DNA of 64,000 nucleotides from Hyphomicrobium sp. (GCA_002928735.1 PERL01000013.1:1-64000); one strand, 5' to 3'; counted from the first letter of the stretch, positions 8,017 through 17,452 are shown. Notes: a model not told the origin generated them from the letters alone. Translations and numbers: made by a program.

Positions 8017-9150
8017 TCAGTTTCCGGTGAGGTTGGGGTGAACGATCTTGCCGTCCTTGGCGACGAGCGTGCCTTTCACGATATCGTCGTCCCAATCGAT
8101 CTTCAGCGCCTTTTCCTTCTTGTCGATGAGTACTTCGAGGAAGGCGAGGAGGTTTTTAGCGTAGAGGCTCGAGGCGTTGACCGCCACGGTGCCAGCCAGA
8201 TTGATCGGTCCGGCGATGGTGACGCCGCCGACATCCACGGTCTGGCCGGGTACGGTCAGTTCGCAGTTGCCGCCGCGCTCGGCGGCAAGATCGACGATGA
8301 CCGATCCCGGCTTCATGCTTTCCACCATCGCCTTGGTGATCAGGCGCGGGGCGGGGCGGCCGGGGATCAATGCCGTGGTGATGACGATGTCTTGGATTTT
8401 GATGTGGTTGGCGACGAGTTCGGCCTGCTTGGCCTGATACTCGGGCGACATGGGCTTGGCGTAGCCGGCAGCCGTCTGAGCCTGCTTGAACTCGTCATCC
8501 TCGACGGCGACAAACTTGGCGCCGAGCGATTGCACCTGTTCTTTCGTGGCCGGGCGGACGTCGGTCGCCGAGACGATGCCGCCGAGACGGCGGGCGGTGG
8601 CGATGGCCTGGAGTCCGGCGACGCCGACACCCATGATGAAGATCTTGGCTGCGGGCACTGTGCCGGCCGCCGTCATCATCATCGGGAGAGCCTGACCGAA
8701 CATCGAGGCCCCATCAACGACGGCCTTATAACCGGCGAGGTTGGCCTGCGAGGACAGGACGTCCATCGACTGCGCGCGGGTAATGCGCGGCATGAATTCC
8801 ATCGAAAAGAGCGTGGCGCCACGCCCGGCTGCCGATTCGAGGCCCGGGCGATCGTTGAAGGGCTCGATCATTGCGGCAACGAGCGCGCCCGGCTTCAACG
8901 CTGCCAGTTCTTCCGGCGACGGGCGGCGGACCTTCAAGAGAATGTCAGCGCCATTGATCGCGGCGGCCGCACCGTCGACGATCTCGGCACCTTGCGCCTT
9001 CAGCATCTCATCGGAGAACCGCGAGCGCAGGCCGGCGCCCGACTGAACTTTCACTGCCGCGCCCAGCGCGACGAGCTTCTTGACCGTTTCCGGGGACACG
9101 GCGACGCGCGGTTCGTCCGGCCCCTCCGCAGTAACAGCAATCGTGATCAT
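8017..9150 (-). CDS. pntAA: NAD(P) transhydrogenase alpha subunit, NAD-binding part (PntAA)
   Basis: This 377-residue soluble domain dI binds NAD(H) and resembles alanine dehydrogenase. It shows EPRVAVSPETV near residue 13, the Rossmann motif IFIMGVGVAGLQAIATARRLG near 170-190, followed by DVRP, and a conserved loop QVQSLGAKFV. The last residues form a linker that replaces the fused membrane part. The start ATG at 9150 follows GGGAATCTCC. It is second in the unit behind the oxidase subunit IV gene. Confidence 0.96.
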   Translation of the reverse strand: MITIAVTAEGPDEPRVAVSPETVKKLVALGAAVKVQSGAGLRSRFSDEMLKAQGAEIVDGAAAAINGADILLKVRRPSPEELAALKPGALVAAMIEPFNDRPGLESAAGRGATLFSMEFMPRITRAQSMDVLSSQANLAGYKAVVDGASMFGQALPMMMTAAGTVPAAKIFIMGVGVAGLQAIATARRLGGIVSATDVRPATKEQVQSLGAKFVAVEDDEFKQAQTAAGYAKPMSPEYQAKQAELVANHIKIQDIVITTALIPGRPAPRLITKAMVESMKPGSVIVDLAAERGGNCELTVPGQTVDVGGVTIAGPINLAGTVAVNASSLYAKNLLAFLEVLIDKKEKALKIDWDDDIVKGTLVAKDGKIVHPNLTGN

Positions 9151-9289
9151 GGAGATTCCCGAATGCGCAACGCGGCCGGAGCCGCGTCACCGATTTATAA
9201 GATGACGCAGGAGGTGATCGGCGATGCCGTTTCGGCACCGCCGCCGTCGTGGAACGTTCCGCTCTTTGGAGAGGGAACGCCGCTGGCCG

Positions 9290-9433
9290 TTAGACCAGGA
9301 AGTAATACATGCCGCCAAGCAACAGAACGAGAAGGACAATGCCGACCTTCGAATAGCGCAGGAAGGCGTTATAGGTGTCGTTGTGCTGGTTATAGTCCAT
9401 GGCCGGGTGGCCCTTTGACGTATCGACGCTCAT
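9290..9433 (-). CDS. aa3-type cytochrome c oxidase subunit IV-like small protein
   Basis: This is a 47-residue single-span membrane protein. Residues 12-30 (MDYNQHNDTYNAFLRYSKV) match the bacterial aa3-type cytochrome c oxidase subunit IV signature (MDY-x-x-H-x-x-TY-x-x-F). One helix follows (GIVLLVLLLGGMYYFLV). A strong GGGAGGGG lies about 8 nt before the ATG. It sits 139 nt upstream of pntAA on the same strand, as is usual in Hyphomicrobiales, and is away from any other oxidase gene. The role in the oxidase is accessory. Confidence 0.85.
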   Translation of the reverse strand: MSVDTSKGHPAMDYNQHNDTYNAFLRYSKVGIVLLVLLLGGMYYFLV

Positions 9434-9783
9434 TGAGGTCTTCCCCTCCCTCGCATTATTTTGGGCGTTGCTGGGCCCGGAGACCCTGTGCGTTACCTAA
9501 CCTAGCCCCCGAAGCGCCGCAAGCGTGCCGCATTCGCCCATCGCTCGTCTTTTAGGCGACGGCAGGCGGACGCACCCTGCTTTGGGTCGATTGGGGATGT
9601 GCCTCACGGAATGCTTAACGGTGCAGGGACCCGTGTCGGATGATGTGACAGATGACCCTCGGCTTTTGACAGCGGGTCTGCTGGCGGCGGCCATCGTATC
9701 AGCGACAGCCTCATTGCTGGCTTATTGGGCTGGCAGGAGGCTCGGGTTCGTGCATCGCCTTCATTCGAAACGGGATTTTTGCA
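9434..9783. other. Intergenic region between divergent genes, no gene seen
   Basis: These 350 nt separate the divergent oxidase-subunit gene and the secreted-protein pair. They must hold both promoters. A TTGACA hexamer occurs at 9666-9671 but lacks a convincing -10 at the right distance. An open frame crossing 9525-9866 overlaps the next gene out of frame and shows no family features. Confidence 0.5.
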
Positions 9784-10575
9784 ATGCAGCAAACCAAGTG
9801 GCGGTCGCGCCTTGCTCCCGCAATCCTCCTTCTGGCGCTTGCCGGACTTCTGCGGCCCCCCGGTGAGGCGCTGGCGCTGGAGCCCGATCCCGGCGAGGAA
9901 AAAGCGATCAAAACCTGCGAGCGGCGGCTGTGCACCATGGTTCTCGGCCGCCAGCCGACCGGACCGGACCTGGCCTGCAACGTTGGCAAGACGTGGGACC
10001 GGGATACTTTGAAGAAGGGCGAAAGCTCGTCCGTTTCCTGGGGATTCGGAGATGCGCGCTGTACGGTGGATTTGAAACTCAGCCGGGCTGATCTCGTCGG
10101 CGCGCTGACGGCGTCCAAGTACACCGTGGTTATCCCCGAGCATGAAGTGCGCTGTATCGTCGAGCAGGACGGTAAGGCCCGGCCGGTCGTCGCCAGGCTG
10201 GCGCCGAAGCTGAAATTCAAGGACGGGAAGGCGGACAAGATCTGGCTCAATCTCGGCGACGTGTCCGGTCCGACGGCGGTGAAGGCGACTGTGAACTTGG
10301 CCGCCAGCCTGGAAGACACGCTCGGCATCTTCCATCGCAGCATGTTGAAGTCGGTGAACCGGTTCCTGCATACCAAGTGCGGTGAGCGCTATCACGCCGA
10401 TGGCCGGCCGAAGGATGATCCCGAGGCGACGACGAAGACGGCGGATAAGCCTGAGAAGCCGGCCAAGGCTCCCGTCGCGAAAGCGAATGCCGTGAAGTCT
10501 GCGCCGGCGGAGACAGGCACGACAGTGTCTAAAGGGACCAGCGGGGCAAACGCCGTAGCGGCCGACGCGAAATGA
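9784..10575 (+). CDS. Secreted four/five-cysteine protein, paralogue A
   Basis: This 263-residue hypothetical protein has a signal peptide (residues ~1-31, LAPAILLLALAGLL, cleavage near EALA). The mature core (residues ~40-190) has cysteines at 45, 50, 65, 93 and 124 and the segments TGPDLAC, DARCTVDLKLSRADLVGAL and PEHEVRCIVE. The C-terminal ~60 residues are Lys/Ala/Pro-rich and probably disordered. The core is homologous to the next gene, whose start overlaps its stop by the tetranucleotide ATGA. The domain is not one I can name. The location is predicted to be periplasmic or extracellular, with disulfides. Confidence 0.75.
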   Translation: MQQTKWRSRLAPAILLLALAGLLRPPGEALALEPDPGEEKAIKTCERRLCTMVLGRQPTGPDLACNVGKTWDRDTLKKGESSSVSWGFGDARCTVDLKLSRADLVGALTASKYTVVIPEHEVRCIVEQDGKARPVVARLAPKLKFKDGKADKIWLNLGDVSGPTAVKATVNLAASLEDTLGIFHRSMLKSVNRFLHTKCGERYHADGRPKDDPEATTKTADKPEKPAKAPVAKANAVKSAPAETGTTVSKGTSGANAVAADAK

Positions 10576-11132
10576 AGCGCGGCGGGCCTCTGGCGCTGAC
10601 GTTTGTGTTTGCCGTTGCTTCTCATCCTGCATTTGCAGGTGCGCCCGCCGCGGCGCTTTCGGAGGATTGTTTTGCCGAAGTCGAGACCGGCACGGGGCCC
10701 GATATCGCGTGTCTCTTCCGGTTGCAGCCATCGGCCGCCGAGCGAGCGGAGTTGGAGACGGGGTCGCGGGGTTATGTGAAAGACTTCGCGTGCCGGATGA
10801 CCGTGCGGATTGCACGGGCGGAAATCGACAAAGCGCTGGCTGCCGTCGACTATGCGTTCAAAAGTCCGGAGCAGCCCGTCGTGTGTACGATCACGACGTA
10901 CAAGAGCACGTTCGATGTGACGGGGACGTTTGCGCCGGAGGTCACGTTCAAAAACGGCGTGGCGGTGTCGGCGACGCCGGGGCTCGGGAACATCAAAGGC
11001 ATCACGCGCGTGATCTCGTGGCCTGTCGTGCAATTCGTCAACCGCTGGCCATCCGTGCGGGAGGGCATGCTCACGATCGTCAACGCTTACAAAACGCACA
11101 AGGCGAAGGGCGGGGCGAAGCCGAAGACGTGA
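10572..11132 (+). CDS. Secreted four-cysteine protein, paralogue B
   Basis: The 186-residue protein has a signal peptide (ALTFVFAVASHPAFAG). It shares with its upstream neighbour the ordered elements TGPDIAC (residues 41-47), FACRMTVRIARAEIDKAL (72-89), Y-x4-PE-x2-VVC (to Cys105) and AP-x-x-FK-N-G, that is, four aligned cysteines (33, 47, 74, 105). It lacks the Lys/Pro-rich tail. Translation is coupled through the ATGA overlap (10572-10575). Tandem duplication followed by divergence is the simplest explanation. The function is unknown. Confidence 0.75.
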   Translation: MKRGGPLALTFVFAVASHPAFAGAPAAALSEDCFAEVETGTGPDIACLFRLQPSAAERAELETGSRGYVKDFACRMTVRIARAEIDKALAAVDYAFKSPEQPVVCTITTYKSTFDVTGTFAPEVTFKNGVAVSATPGLGNIKGITRVISWPVVQFVNRWPSVREGMLTIVNAYKTHKAKGGAKPKT

Positions 11133-11137
11133 CGGCG

Positions 11138-12508
11138 TTATGTGGGTAGCGGCACGCCGGCTTCGGCGAAGACCTGTTTTTGGCGGGCGCTGACCGCTTC
11201 GAGGTCGAAGTCTTGGATGGTTTCGTTGAAGAGGCGGTACCAGTTCTGTTTGGCGGCGAGGTGCAAGAAGACGCCACCGAGGCCGATGGCGGCGCGGTCC
11301 ATGAAGACGAATTCGCGCGGGACAGTGACCGGGCCTTTTTCCTTGAGGATTTTGTGCACGGCGAAGGCTTCGCGGCGGCCGTATTCGCCGGGCTTGGTGT
11401 CGTCGGCGATGGTGCGTTCGCGATCGTCGAGCAGTGGGCCATAGATAAAGCGCGCCCACATGATCATGGCGTCGATCAGTTCATGGGTGAGTCCGCGGAA
11501 GCCCCAGCGCTCAAAGGCTGCAACGATGCGCGGGCGATCGTCGGACAGCAGGCCCTTGTAGAGTTCGATGACGCCTTCGACAAAGGCGACGGGGAAGGTG
11601 CGGATGCAGCCGTAGTCCAGCAGGTTGAGGCCGGCGGGGCGGCCGTTTTCGCTGAAGACGGTGTAGTTGCCCAGGTGCGGATCGCCGTGAATGACGCCGT
11701 GGTGGGAGAAGGGATACCACCAAGCGCGGAACATGGCTTGCGCGATGCGGTTGCGGTCGTCGAGGCTGTCGTCCTTGTGCGAAAGGAGCGGACGGCCGTC
11801 GAGCCAGGACATGGTGAGGAGGCGGCCGGTGGAGAGACCTGCGTTGATCTTTGGCACGCGGATGATGGCGTCGTTTTCGAAAATGAGGCCGTAGAGCCGA
11901 GTGTGTTTGGCTTCCAGCGTGTAGTCGAGTTCTTCGCGCAGGCGGGCGCCGATTTCTTTGAGGATCTCGGTGGTGTCGACGGCGCTGTCGAAGCGGGCGT
12001 GGAGGGCGAAGACGACCTTCAACTGCGTGAGGTCGGCTTCGACGGCGGATTGCATGTCGGGATATTGGAGTTTGCAGGCGAGCGCGCGGCCGTCGAGAGA
12101 TGTGGCGCGGTGGACTTGCCCCAGGGAGGCCGAGGCGGTCGATTGATCTTCGAAGGTGGCGAAGCGGCTGCGCCAATCGGGGCCGAGCTCGGCCTGCATG
12201 CGGCGGCGGACGAAGGCGGGGCCCATGGGGGGGGCCTGAGACTGGAGCTGGGACAGTTCGCGGGCGTATTCGGGGGGTAAAGCTTCCGGAATCGTGGAGA
12301 GGAGCTGCGCCACCTTCATGAGCGGACCTTTGAGGCCGCCGAGTGCGGCGGCCAGTTCGGCGGCCTGGGCGCGGTCGTTGCCTTCCATGCCGAACAGGCG
12401 CTGGCCGGCGACCTTGGCGGCGACCTTGGCGGCGACCGTGCCGACGTTGGTGCCGACTTTCATGTAGCGCGCGGCGCGGGCGGAGAAGCGGTTGTCTTCG
12501 TTGGACAT
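11138..12508 (-). CDS. ABC1/UbiB-family atypical protein kinase
   Basis: This is a 456-residue UbiB/ADCK-like protein. Visible motifs are a KxGQ-like segment that reads KVAQLLST (Lys65; Gly replaced by Ala), the Ala-rich loop ASASLGQVHRA near 125-135 that replaces the P-loop, the ATP-site Lys in ACKLQYP (~146), the catalytic HGDPHLGNY and the metal-binding LLDYGCIR. Family members support ubiquinone synthesis or lipid handling and probably act as ATPases. The real ubiB often lies elsewhere with ubiE, so I give no symbol. It is 55 nt downstream of kup on the same strand, so co-transcription is possible. Confidence 0.88.
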   Translation of the reverse strand: MSNEDNRFSARAARYMKVGTNVGTVAAKVAAKVAGQRLFGMEGNDRAQAAELAAALGGLKGPLMKVAQLLSTIPEALPPEYARELSQLQSQAPPMGPAFVRRRMQAELGPDWRSRFATFEDQSTASASLGQVHRATSLDGRALACKLQYPDMQSAVEADLTQLKVVFALHARFDSAVDTTEILKEIGARLREELDYTLEAKHTRLYGLIFENDAIIRVPKINAGLSTGRLLTMSWLDGRPLLSHKDDSLDDRNRIAQAMFRAWWYPFSHHGVIHGDPHLGNYTVFSENGRPAGLNLLDYGCIRTFPVAFVEGVIELYKGLLSDDRPRIVAAFERWGFRGLTHELIDAMIMWARFIYGPLLDDRERTIADDTKPGEYGRREAFAVHKILKEKGPVTVPREFVFMDRAAIGLGGVFLHLAAKQNWYRLFNETIQDFDLEAVSARQKQVFAEAGVPLPT

Positions 12509-12563
12509 GGACGTGGGTGTGCCTTCGGTGATTCTACAGGCTGTTTACGTCGTCGGGCGCCCG

Positions 12564-14477
12564 CTAGACCGCAACCTGGGTACCTACCTCCACTGCGCGG
12601 TCCATGGGAATGCGGAAATAGACGGTGGCATCTTCGGCGGAGCGGGCAAGTGCGAGAAAGAGGCGCTGCTGCCAACGGAGCAGGCCCGACTCGTGGGCGA
12701 GGCGGAGGGAGCGGCGGGAGAGGAAGAAGGATGTGTTGCCGACTTCAAGGTTCAGATCCTTGCGGCGGCAGGTCTCGAAGATCTTCGGGACGTTGGGTGT
12801 TTCCATGAAGCCGTAGTGGGCGGTGACTTTCGTGAAAAGCGGATCGGTGCGGTCGATCTCGACACGCTCGTGGCGCTGAACGCGGGGGACCGCTTCAGTC
12901 TTGATGGTCAGGATGATGTTGCGCTCGTGGAGCACGCGGTTGTGTTTGAGGTTGTGCATGAGACAGGTTGGAGCGAGGCCGGCATCGGCGGAGAGGAAGA
13001 CCGCGGTGCCGGGGACGCGGACCGGTGGTTTGGCCGTGAGCTTGCGCGTGAGCCACGCCAGATCGGTATCTTCGCGGCGGATTTTTTTGGAAAGCAGGTC
13101 GTAGCCGCGCACCCAGGTCCACATGATGACGAACAGAACGGCGGCCATGAGGAGCGGCAGCCAGCCGCCTTCCATCACCTTCAAGATGTTGGCGGTGAAG
13201 AAGGCCTGCTCGATCAGCAGCAGAGGGACCACGACGCCGGCAGCGGCCCAAAGCGGCCACTTCCAGACGCGCCAGAAGACGAAGAAGGCCATGACTGATG
13301 TGATCAGCATGTCGGCGGTGACGGCCACGCCGTAGGCGGCGGCCAGATTGCTCGAGGTCTTGAACAGCGCGACTACGAACACGACGCCGGCAAACAAAAG
13401 CCAGTTCACTTGCGGCAGGTAGATTTGCCCCGCCATCTCTTCCGATGTGTGCCGCACGGTGAGGCGAGGTAGGAACCCCAGTTGCACCGCTTGCTGGGTC
13501 AGCGAGAAAGCGCCAGTGATGACGGCCTGGCTGGCGATGATCGTGGCGAGGGTGGCGAGGATAACGATCGGCAGCAACGCCCATTCGGGATAGAGGCGGA
13601 AGAAGGGATTTTCGATCAGATCCGGGTGGGCGAGGACGAGGGCGCCTTGGCCGAAGTAGTTGAGCAGCAGTGCGGGGAAAACAAAAAAGAGCCATGCATA
13701 TTGGATCGGGCGGCGGCCAAAGTGGCCGAGATCGGCGTAGAGCGCTTCAGCGCCGGTGACCGCCAGAAAGACAAGCCCAAGGATCGTCAAACCGAGAATG
13801 CCATTCGAAGCGACGAGCACGACGCCGTGGTGGGGGCTTAGGGCATTCACGATGGCCCAGTCATCGGCGATGTGGATGACTCCGCCGGCGGCCATGGCGA
13901 GGAACCAGACGGCGGTGATGGGTCCGAAGAACTTGGCAACGCGCGCGGTGCCGTGGGACTGGACGGCGAACAGCCCCACGATGATCACGAGTGAGAGCGG
14001 GATGATCCAGTCGTCGAAGACAGGAGAGACCAGTTTCAATCCTTCGACGGCCGAGAGCACGGAGATGGCGGGCGTAATCACCGCGTCGCCATAAAAGAAT
14101 GACGCGCCCGCCAAGCCCAGCACAAACAGGAGAGGCGCGCTGCGTTTGGCGGCTTTCTGGCCCAGCGCCATAAGAGCAAATGTGCCACCTTCGCCGTTGT
14201 TGTCGGCGCGTAGCACGAGGAGAACGTATTTGAGGGTGACGATGAGGATCAGCGCCCAGGTGATCAGGGACAGCACGCCCAGGACGGCGGCGCGGCCTTC
14301 AAGTCCACCGGATTTCGCGGCGACGACGGCTTCGCGAAAGGCGTAAAGGGGCGAGGTGCCGATATCCCCGTATACCACTCCGATCGAGCCGATGAGGAGG
14401 GCTGCGAATTTGGGGTTGGGGGTCGAACCGGGGGCTTGAGAGCCGGCGATGTCGGCCGAAGCGTCGATCTTGGCCAT
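12564..14477 (-). CDS. kup: Low-affinity potassium uptake protein Kup
   Basis: This is a 637-residue K+/H+ symporter. About twelve transmembrane helices fill residues ~28-470, with the family segment GVVYGDIGTSPLYAFREA near residues 33-50 and GEGGTFALMAL near 93-105. A cytoplasmic C-terminal domain of ~160 residues contains the typical LPxVP-like segment TEAVPRVQRHERVE. It is followed at 55 nt by the ABC1 kinase. An AT-rich stretch upstream (14555-14590) is the probable promoter region. Confidence 0.96.
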   Translation of the reverse strand: MAKIDASADIAGSQAPGSTPNPKFAALLIGSIGVVYGDIGTSPLYAFREAVVAAKSGGLEGRAAVLGVLSLITWALILIVTLKYVLLVLRADNNGEGGTFALMALGQKAAKRSAPLLFVLGLAGASFFYGDAVITPAISVLSAVEGLKLVSPVFDDWIIPLSLVIIVGLFAVQSHGTARVAKFFGPITAVWFLAMAAGGVIHIADDWAIVNALSPHHGVVLVASNGILGLTILGLVFLAVTGAEALYADLGHFGRRPIQYAWLFFVFPALLLNYFGQGALVLAHPDLIENPFFRLYPEWALLPIVILATLATIIASQAVITGAFSLTQQAVQLGFLPRLTVRHTSEEMAGQIYLPQVNWLLFAGVVFVVALFKTSSNLAAAYGVAVTADMLITSVMAFFVFWRVWKWPLWAAAGVVVPLLLIEQAFFTANILKVMEGGWLPLLMAAVLFVIMWTWVRGYDLLSKKIRREDTDLAWLTRKLTAKPPVRVPGTAVFLSADAGLAPTCLMHNLKHNRVLHERNIILTIKTEAVPRVQRHERVEIDRTDPLFTKVTAHYGFMETPNVPKIFETCRRKDLNLEVGNTSFFLSRRSLRLAHESGLLRWQQRLFLALARSAEDATVYFRIPMDRAVEVGTQVAV

Positions 14478-14654
14478 GGCATGTCCTAATGCTTACCTGC
14501 TGCGGTGCAACATTGGGGCGGCGGCGTACGCCTGCGCCTTGCCGCGCGGAAGGTGTCAATTATTATTACAGAGCAAATAAATAGGATTGACTTGGCCAGG
14601 ACCGCTGCCGATCCGCCGCGCCGTTAACGCATCAGCTTGCTTAAAGATCCGCGC

Positions 14655-15245
14655 TCAATTTTCGCTGAAAACAGGGGCGTCCGGGATCAGGAAGAGAATG
14701 CCGCCGCTGCGGATGCCGACGGGTTCGGTATCGACGGCGAGGTTCAGGAGTTCGTGGGTCAAGGCGCGCGTGACCAGAGCTTCCAGGCGGCCGCGAACGC
14801 GCAAATAAGGTTTTATCGCGCCGGTTTTTTCATCCACGGCAAAGCGCAGCGGATGGGCGGGGCCGCATGGCACCACGTCATCGACATTGGTGCGAAAGAC
14901 CAATTCCTGATGGGGGGGATGGCCGGTCAGTTCCATTTCGACGGCGAGGAAGGGCGCATCGGCGACCGCGACGTCAACGCGTTCGTCGGGCGTGACGAGG
15001 TATGTCTTCCCGTCCACGTCTTTGCGGAGCACGCTGGCAAACAGCCGGACCAAGGCAGGCCGGTTGATGGGTGATCCGCGGTAACACCATGTGCCGTCGG
15101 CTTTGATTTCCAGGCCGATATCGCCGCAATAGGGCGGGTTCCATGTTTCGACCGGCGGATGTCCCTTTCCGCTGCCTTGCTGCAGCATTGCGGCGAGGTT
15201 GCCAAGCCGGTTGGCGGCGTCATTTCCTTGATTATTTTCAGCCAT
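14655..15245 (-). CDS. DUF1285 family protein
   Basis: The 196-residue cytosolic protein has the DUF1285 features: PPVETWNPPYCGDIGLEIKA near residue 30, WCYRGSPINRPALVRLFASVL near 53-73, YLVTPDERVDVAVADAPFL, and a C-terminal HELLNLAV segment. Structures of the family show two domains, but the function is not established. It diverges from moxR across about 230 nt. Confidence 0.85.
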   Translation of the reverse strand: MAENNQGNDAANRLGNLAAMLQQGSGKGHPPVETWNPPYCGDIGLEIKADGTWCYRGSPINRPALVRLFASVLRKDVDGKTYLVTPDERVDVAVADAPFLAVEMELTGHPPHQELVFRTNVDDVVPCGPAHPLRFAVDEKTGAIKPYLRVRGRLEALVTRALTHELLNLAVDTEPVGIRSGGILFLIPDAPVFSEN

Positions 15246-15476
15246 TCGGCGGTGCGTCCTCGTGCGCTTATTTTCGGGTAAAATGACAACCGGTTACACA
15301 GGTTTAACTTGACCGGAACGGGTCCCGGACAGCCACTATCCGCAGGCTTCGAGGGGCTCAACCGGCATCCCTATACGCCGCGCCCCGCGTGTGTAACGGT
15401 ACGACAGCCGCAAGGCTTGCGACAGGTCAATTGCCCGTTCGGGCCATATGAGTGCCCCCCGGGCTATGGAGCTTCA

Positions 15477-16475
15477 ATGACAGTCCTGACTTCGACGGAT
15501 GAGAGCATCGTACCGCGCCTTGAGGCTGCCGCGCATCAGGTCCAGCGCGCCCACAAGGCTGCAGCCGGGGTGATCTACGGCCAAGACGTGGTTATCGAAC
15601 GCACTCTAATCACGCTGCTGTCGGGCGGACACGCGCTGCTGATCGGCGTGCCGGGTCTCGCCAAGACGCTGCTCGTCGATACGCTCGGCAAAGTGCTGGG
15701 GCTTGACGCCAAACGCATCCAGTTCACGCCCGACCTCATGCCCTCCGACATCATCGGCGCGGAAGTGCTGGAGGAAAGCGCCACCAAGTCGCGTTCGTTC
15801 CGGTTCATCAAGGGTCCGATCTTTACCCAGCTTCTGATGGCGGACGAAATCAACCGCGCTTCGCCCAAGACGCAGTCGGCGCTGTTGCAGGCCATGCAGG
15901 AGCACCACGTGACGGTCGCTGGGCAGCGGCACGACATCCCGACCCCCTTCCACGTGCTGGCCACGCAGAACCCGCTGGAGCAGGAGGGCACCTATCCGCT
16001 GCCAGAAGCTCAGCTCGACCGGTTCCTCTTGCAGATCGACGTGACCTATCCGGATCTCGCAGCTGAACGGCGGATGCTCTACTCGACGACCGGCACGGAA
16101 GAGCGCCGTCTCGAAACGGTGTTGACGGGTCCGGACTTGATGTCGATTCAGCGGCTCGTGCGTCAAATCCCGGTCCCGGACAAAGTTGTGGAGGCGATCC
16201 TTACGCTCGTGCGCTCGGCGCGTCCTGGCACAGGCGCTGATACGGAAGTCGACCGGTATGTCGCTTGGGGTCCGGGGCCGCGCGCCAGCCAATCGTTGAT
16301 GCTGGCCGTGCGCGCCAAAGCGCTGATCGACGGGCGGCTTGCGCCTTCAATCGACGACGTGGTGGCGCTGGCGGAGCCGATCCTGAAACACCGCATGGCG
16401 CTGAAGTTTGCCGCGCGCGCGGACAACCAAGACCTCTCCGGCATCATTGCGCGGCTGGCCGCGAAGGCCGGATAA
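15477..16475 (+). CDS. MoxR-family AAA+ ATPase
   Basis: The 332-residue protein has Walker A GVPGLAKT (residues 57-64), Walker B LLMADEINRASP (near 118-129), sensor 1 in VLATQNPLEQEGTYPLPEAQ and an arginine-finger region DRF. MoxR proteins act as chaperone-like ATPases with VWA-domain partners. Here the partners are the DUF58, BatA/DUF4159 and VWA-like proteins that follow within 8 nt or by overlap. I chose the ATG at 15477 because GGAG lies 6 nt upstream; the open frame extends further up without support. Confidence 0.93.
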   Translation: MTVLTSTDESIVPRLEAAAHQVQRAHKAAAGVIYGQDVVIERTLITLLSGGHALLIGVPGLAKTLLVDTLGKVLGLDAKRIQFTPDLMPSDIIGAEVLEESATKSRSFRFIKGPIFTQLLMADEINRASPKTQSALLQAMQEHHVTVAGQRHDIPTPFHVLATQNPLEQEGTYPLPEAQLDRFLLQIDVTYPDLAAERRMLYSTTGTEERRLETVLTGPDLMSIQRLVRQIPVPDKVVEAILTLVRSARPGTGADTEVDRYVAWGPGPRASQSLMLAVRAKALIDGRLAPSIDDVVALAEPILKHRMALKFAARADNQDLSGIIARLAAKAG

Positions 16476-16483
16476 CGGAACCG

Positions 16484-17452
16484 ATGGCCACAGTCGCTGA
16501 AAATTGGTCTGCAGCGGACGCCTCGGAAGGGAACGCGCATTCGCTGGACCGGCTGCAGGAGAGCGCGCATGCGCTGGCCGAGCGGCTGCCCGACCTCTTG
16601 ATCGATGCGAAGCGGATTTCGCAAACGGTGGCGCATGGCATCCACGGGCGGCGGCGCTCAGGGCCGGGCGAGACGTTTTGGCAATTCCGAAACTATGAAG
16701 GTACCGACAGTGCGCAGTTGATCGACTGGCGGCGTTCGGCATCGTCGGATCATGTCTATGTGCGCGAGCGCGAATGGGAAGCGGCGCACACCGTTTGGAT
16801 GTGGTCGGACTTGTCGGCGTCGATGGACTTCAAGAGCCACCTTTCGAGCGTGACGAAGCGGGACCGGGCCGTTGTTCTCATGCTGGCGGCGGCGGAACTT
16901 TTGGTGCGCGGCGGCGAGCGTATCGGTCTGATGGCAATGTCGCAGCCTTCGGGCAGCCGCAAAATCGCGAACGTTCTGGCCGAGGCGATCATCAGCAATA
17001 TCTCGTCGCCGTTGATCTCGAAGAGCCGGCCGCCACAGCAGCAGATCCCGCGGCATGCGGAAGTGCTGCTGTTTGGAGATTTCCTGGCGCCGGTACCGGC
17101 GATCCGGGAACGCATTGAGGAGCTGGCTTCGCTCGGCGCGCGCGGACATCTGGTGCAGGTGTTCGATCCAGCTGAGGAGACGTTGCCCTACGATGGGCGG
17201 GCGGAATTTTCCAACGCGTCTGGTCGCGAGCGCTATTTGGCCGACCGCGTGGAGACGCTGCGCGTTGAATATCAAAAGCGGCTTGCTGATCACCGGGCGC
17301 AGATCGAAGATTTCACACACCGGCTCGGCTGGTCGTTCCTGGTTCATCATACGGACCGGCCGGCGACGGAACCGCTGCTCACGCTCGTGATGCGGCTTGC
17401 CGGTGAAATGGGCGCGGTCTATCGCGCCGAGACGCCCGCGGAGGCCGTGTGA
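16484..17452 (+). CDS. DUF58 domain protein
   Basis: This 322-residue protein contains the DUF58 core near residues 60-110 (GPGETFWQFRNYEGTD, then IDWRRSASSDHVYVREREWE) and a following VWA-like fold (VWMWSDLSASMDF, with a DxSxS-type MIDAS start). It is the standard partner of MoxR ATPases. The start ATG 16484 lies 8 nt after the moxR stop. Its stop overlaps the next start (TGATG, 17450-17454), so translation of the cluster is coupled. It lacks an obvious membrane anchor. Confidence 0.9.
   Translation: MATVAENWSAADASEGNAHSLDRLQESAHALAERLPDLLIDAKRISQTVAHGIHGRRRSGPGETFWQFRNYEGTDSAQLIDWRRSASSDHVYVREREWEAAHTVWMWSDLSASMDFKSHLSSVTKRDRAVVLMLAAAELLVRGGERIGLMAMSQPSGSRKIANVLAEAIISNISSPLISKSRPPQQQIPRHAEVLLFGDFLAPVPAIRERIEELASLGARGHLVQVFDPAEETLPYDGRAEFSNASGRERYLADRVETLRVEYQKRLADHRAQIEDFTHRLGWSFLVHHTDRPATEPLLTLVMRLAGEMGAVYRAETPAEAV

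Noticed and set aside
7579-9150. Possible frameshift splitting pntA into two genes
   Set aside because: Separate pntAA and pntAB with proper starts and spacing are the normal alphaproteobacterial arrangement.
9525-9866. 113-codon plus-strand frame with a hydrophobic stretch
   Set aside because: It overlaps the start of the secreted protein gene out of frame and has no ribosome binding site; the hydrophobic run is short and Ala-driven.
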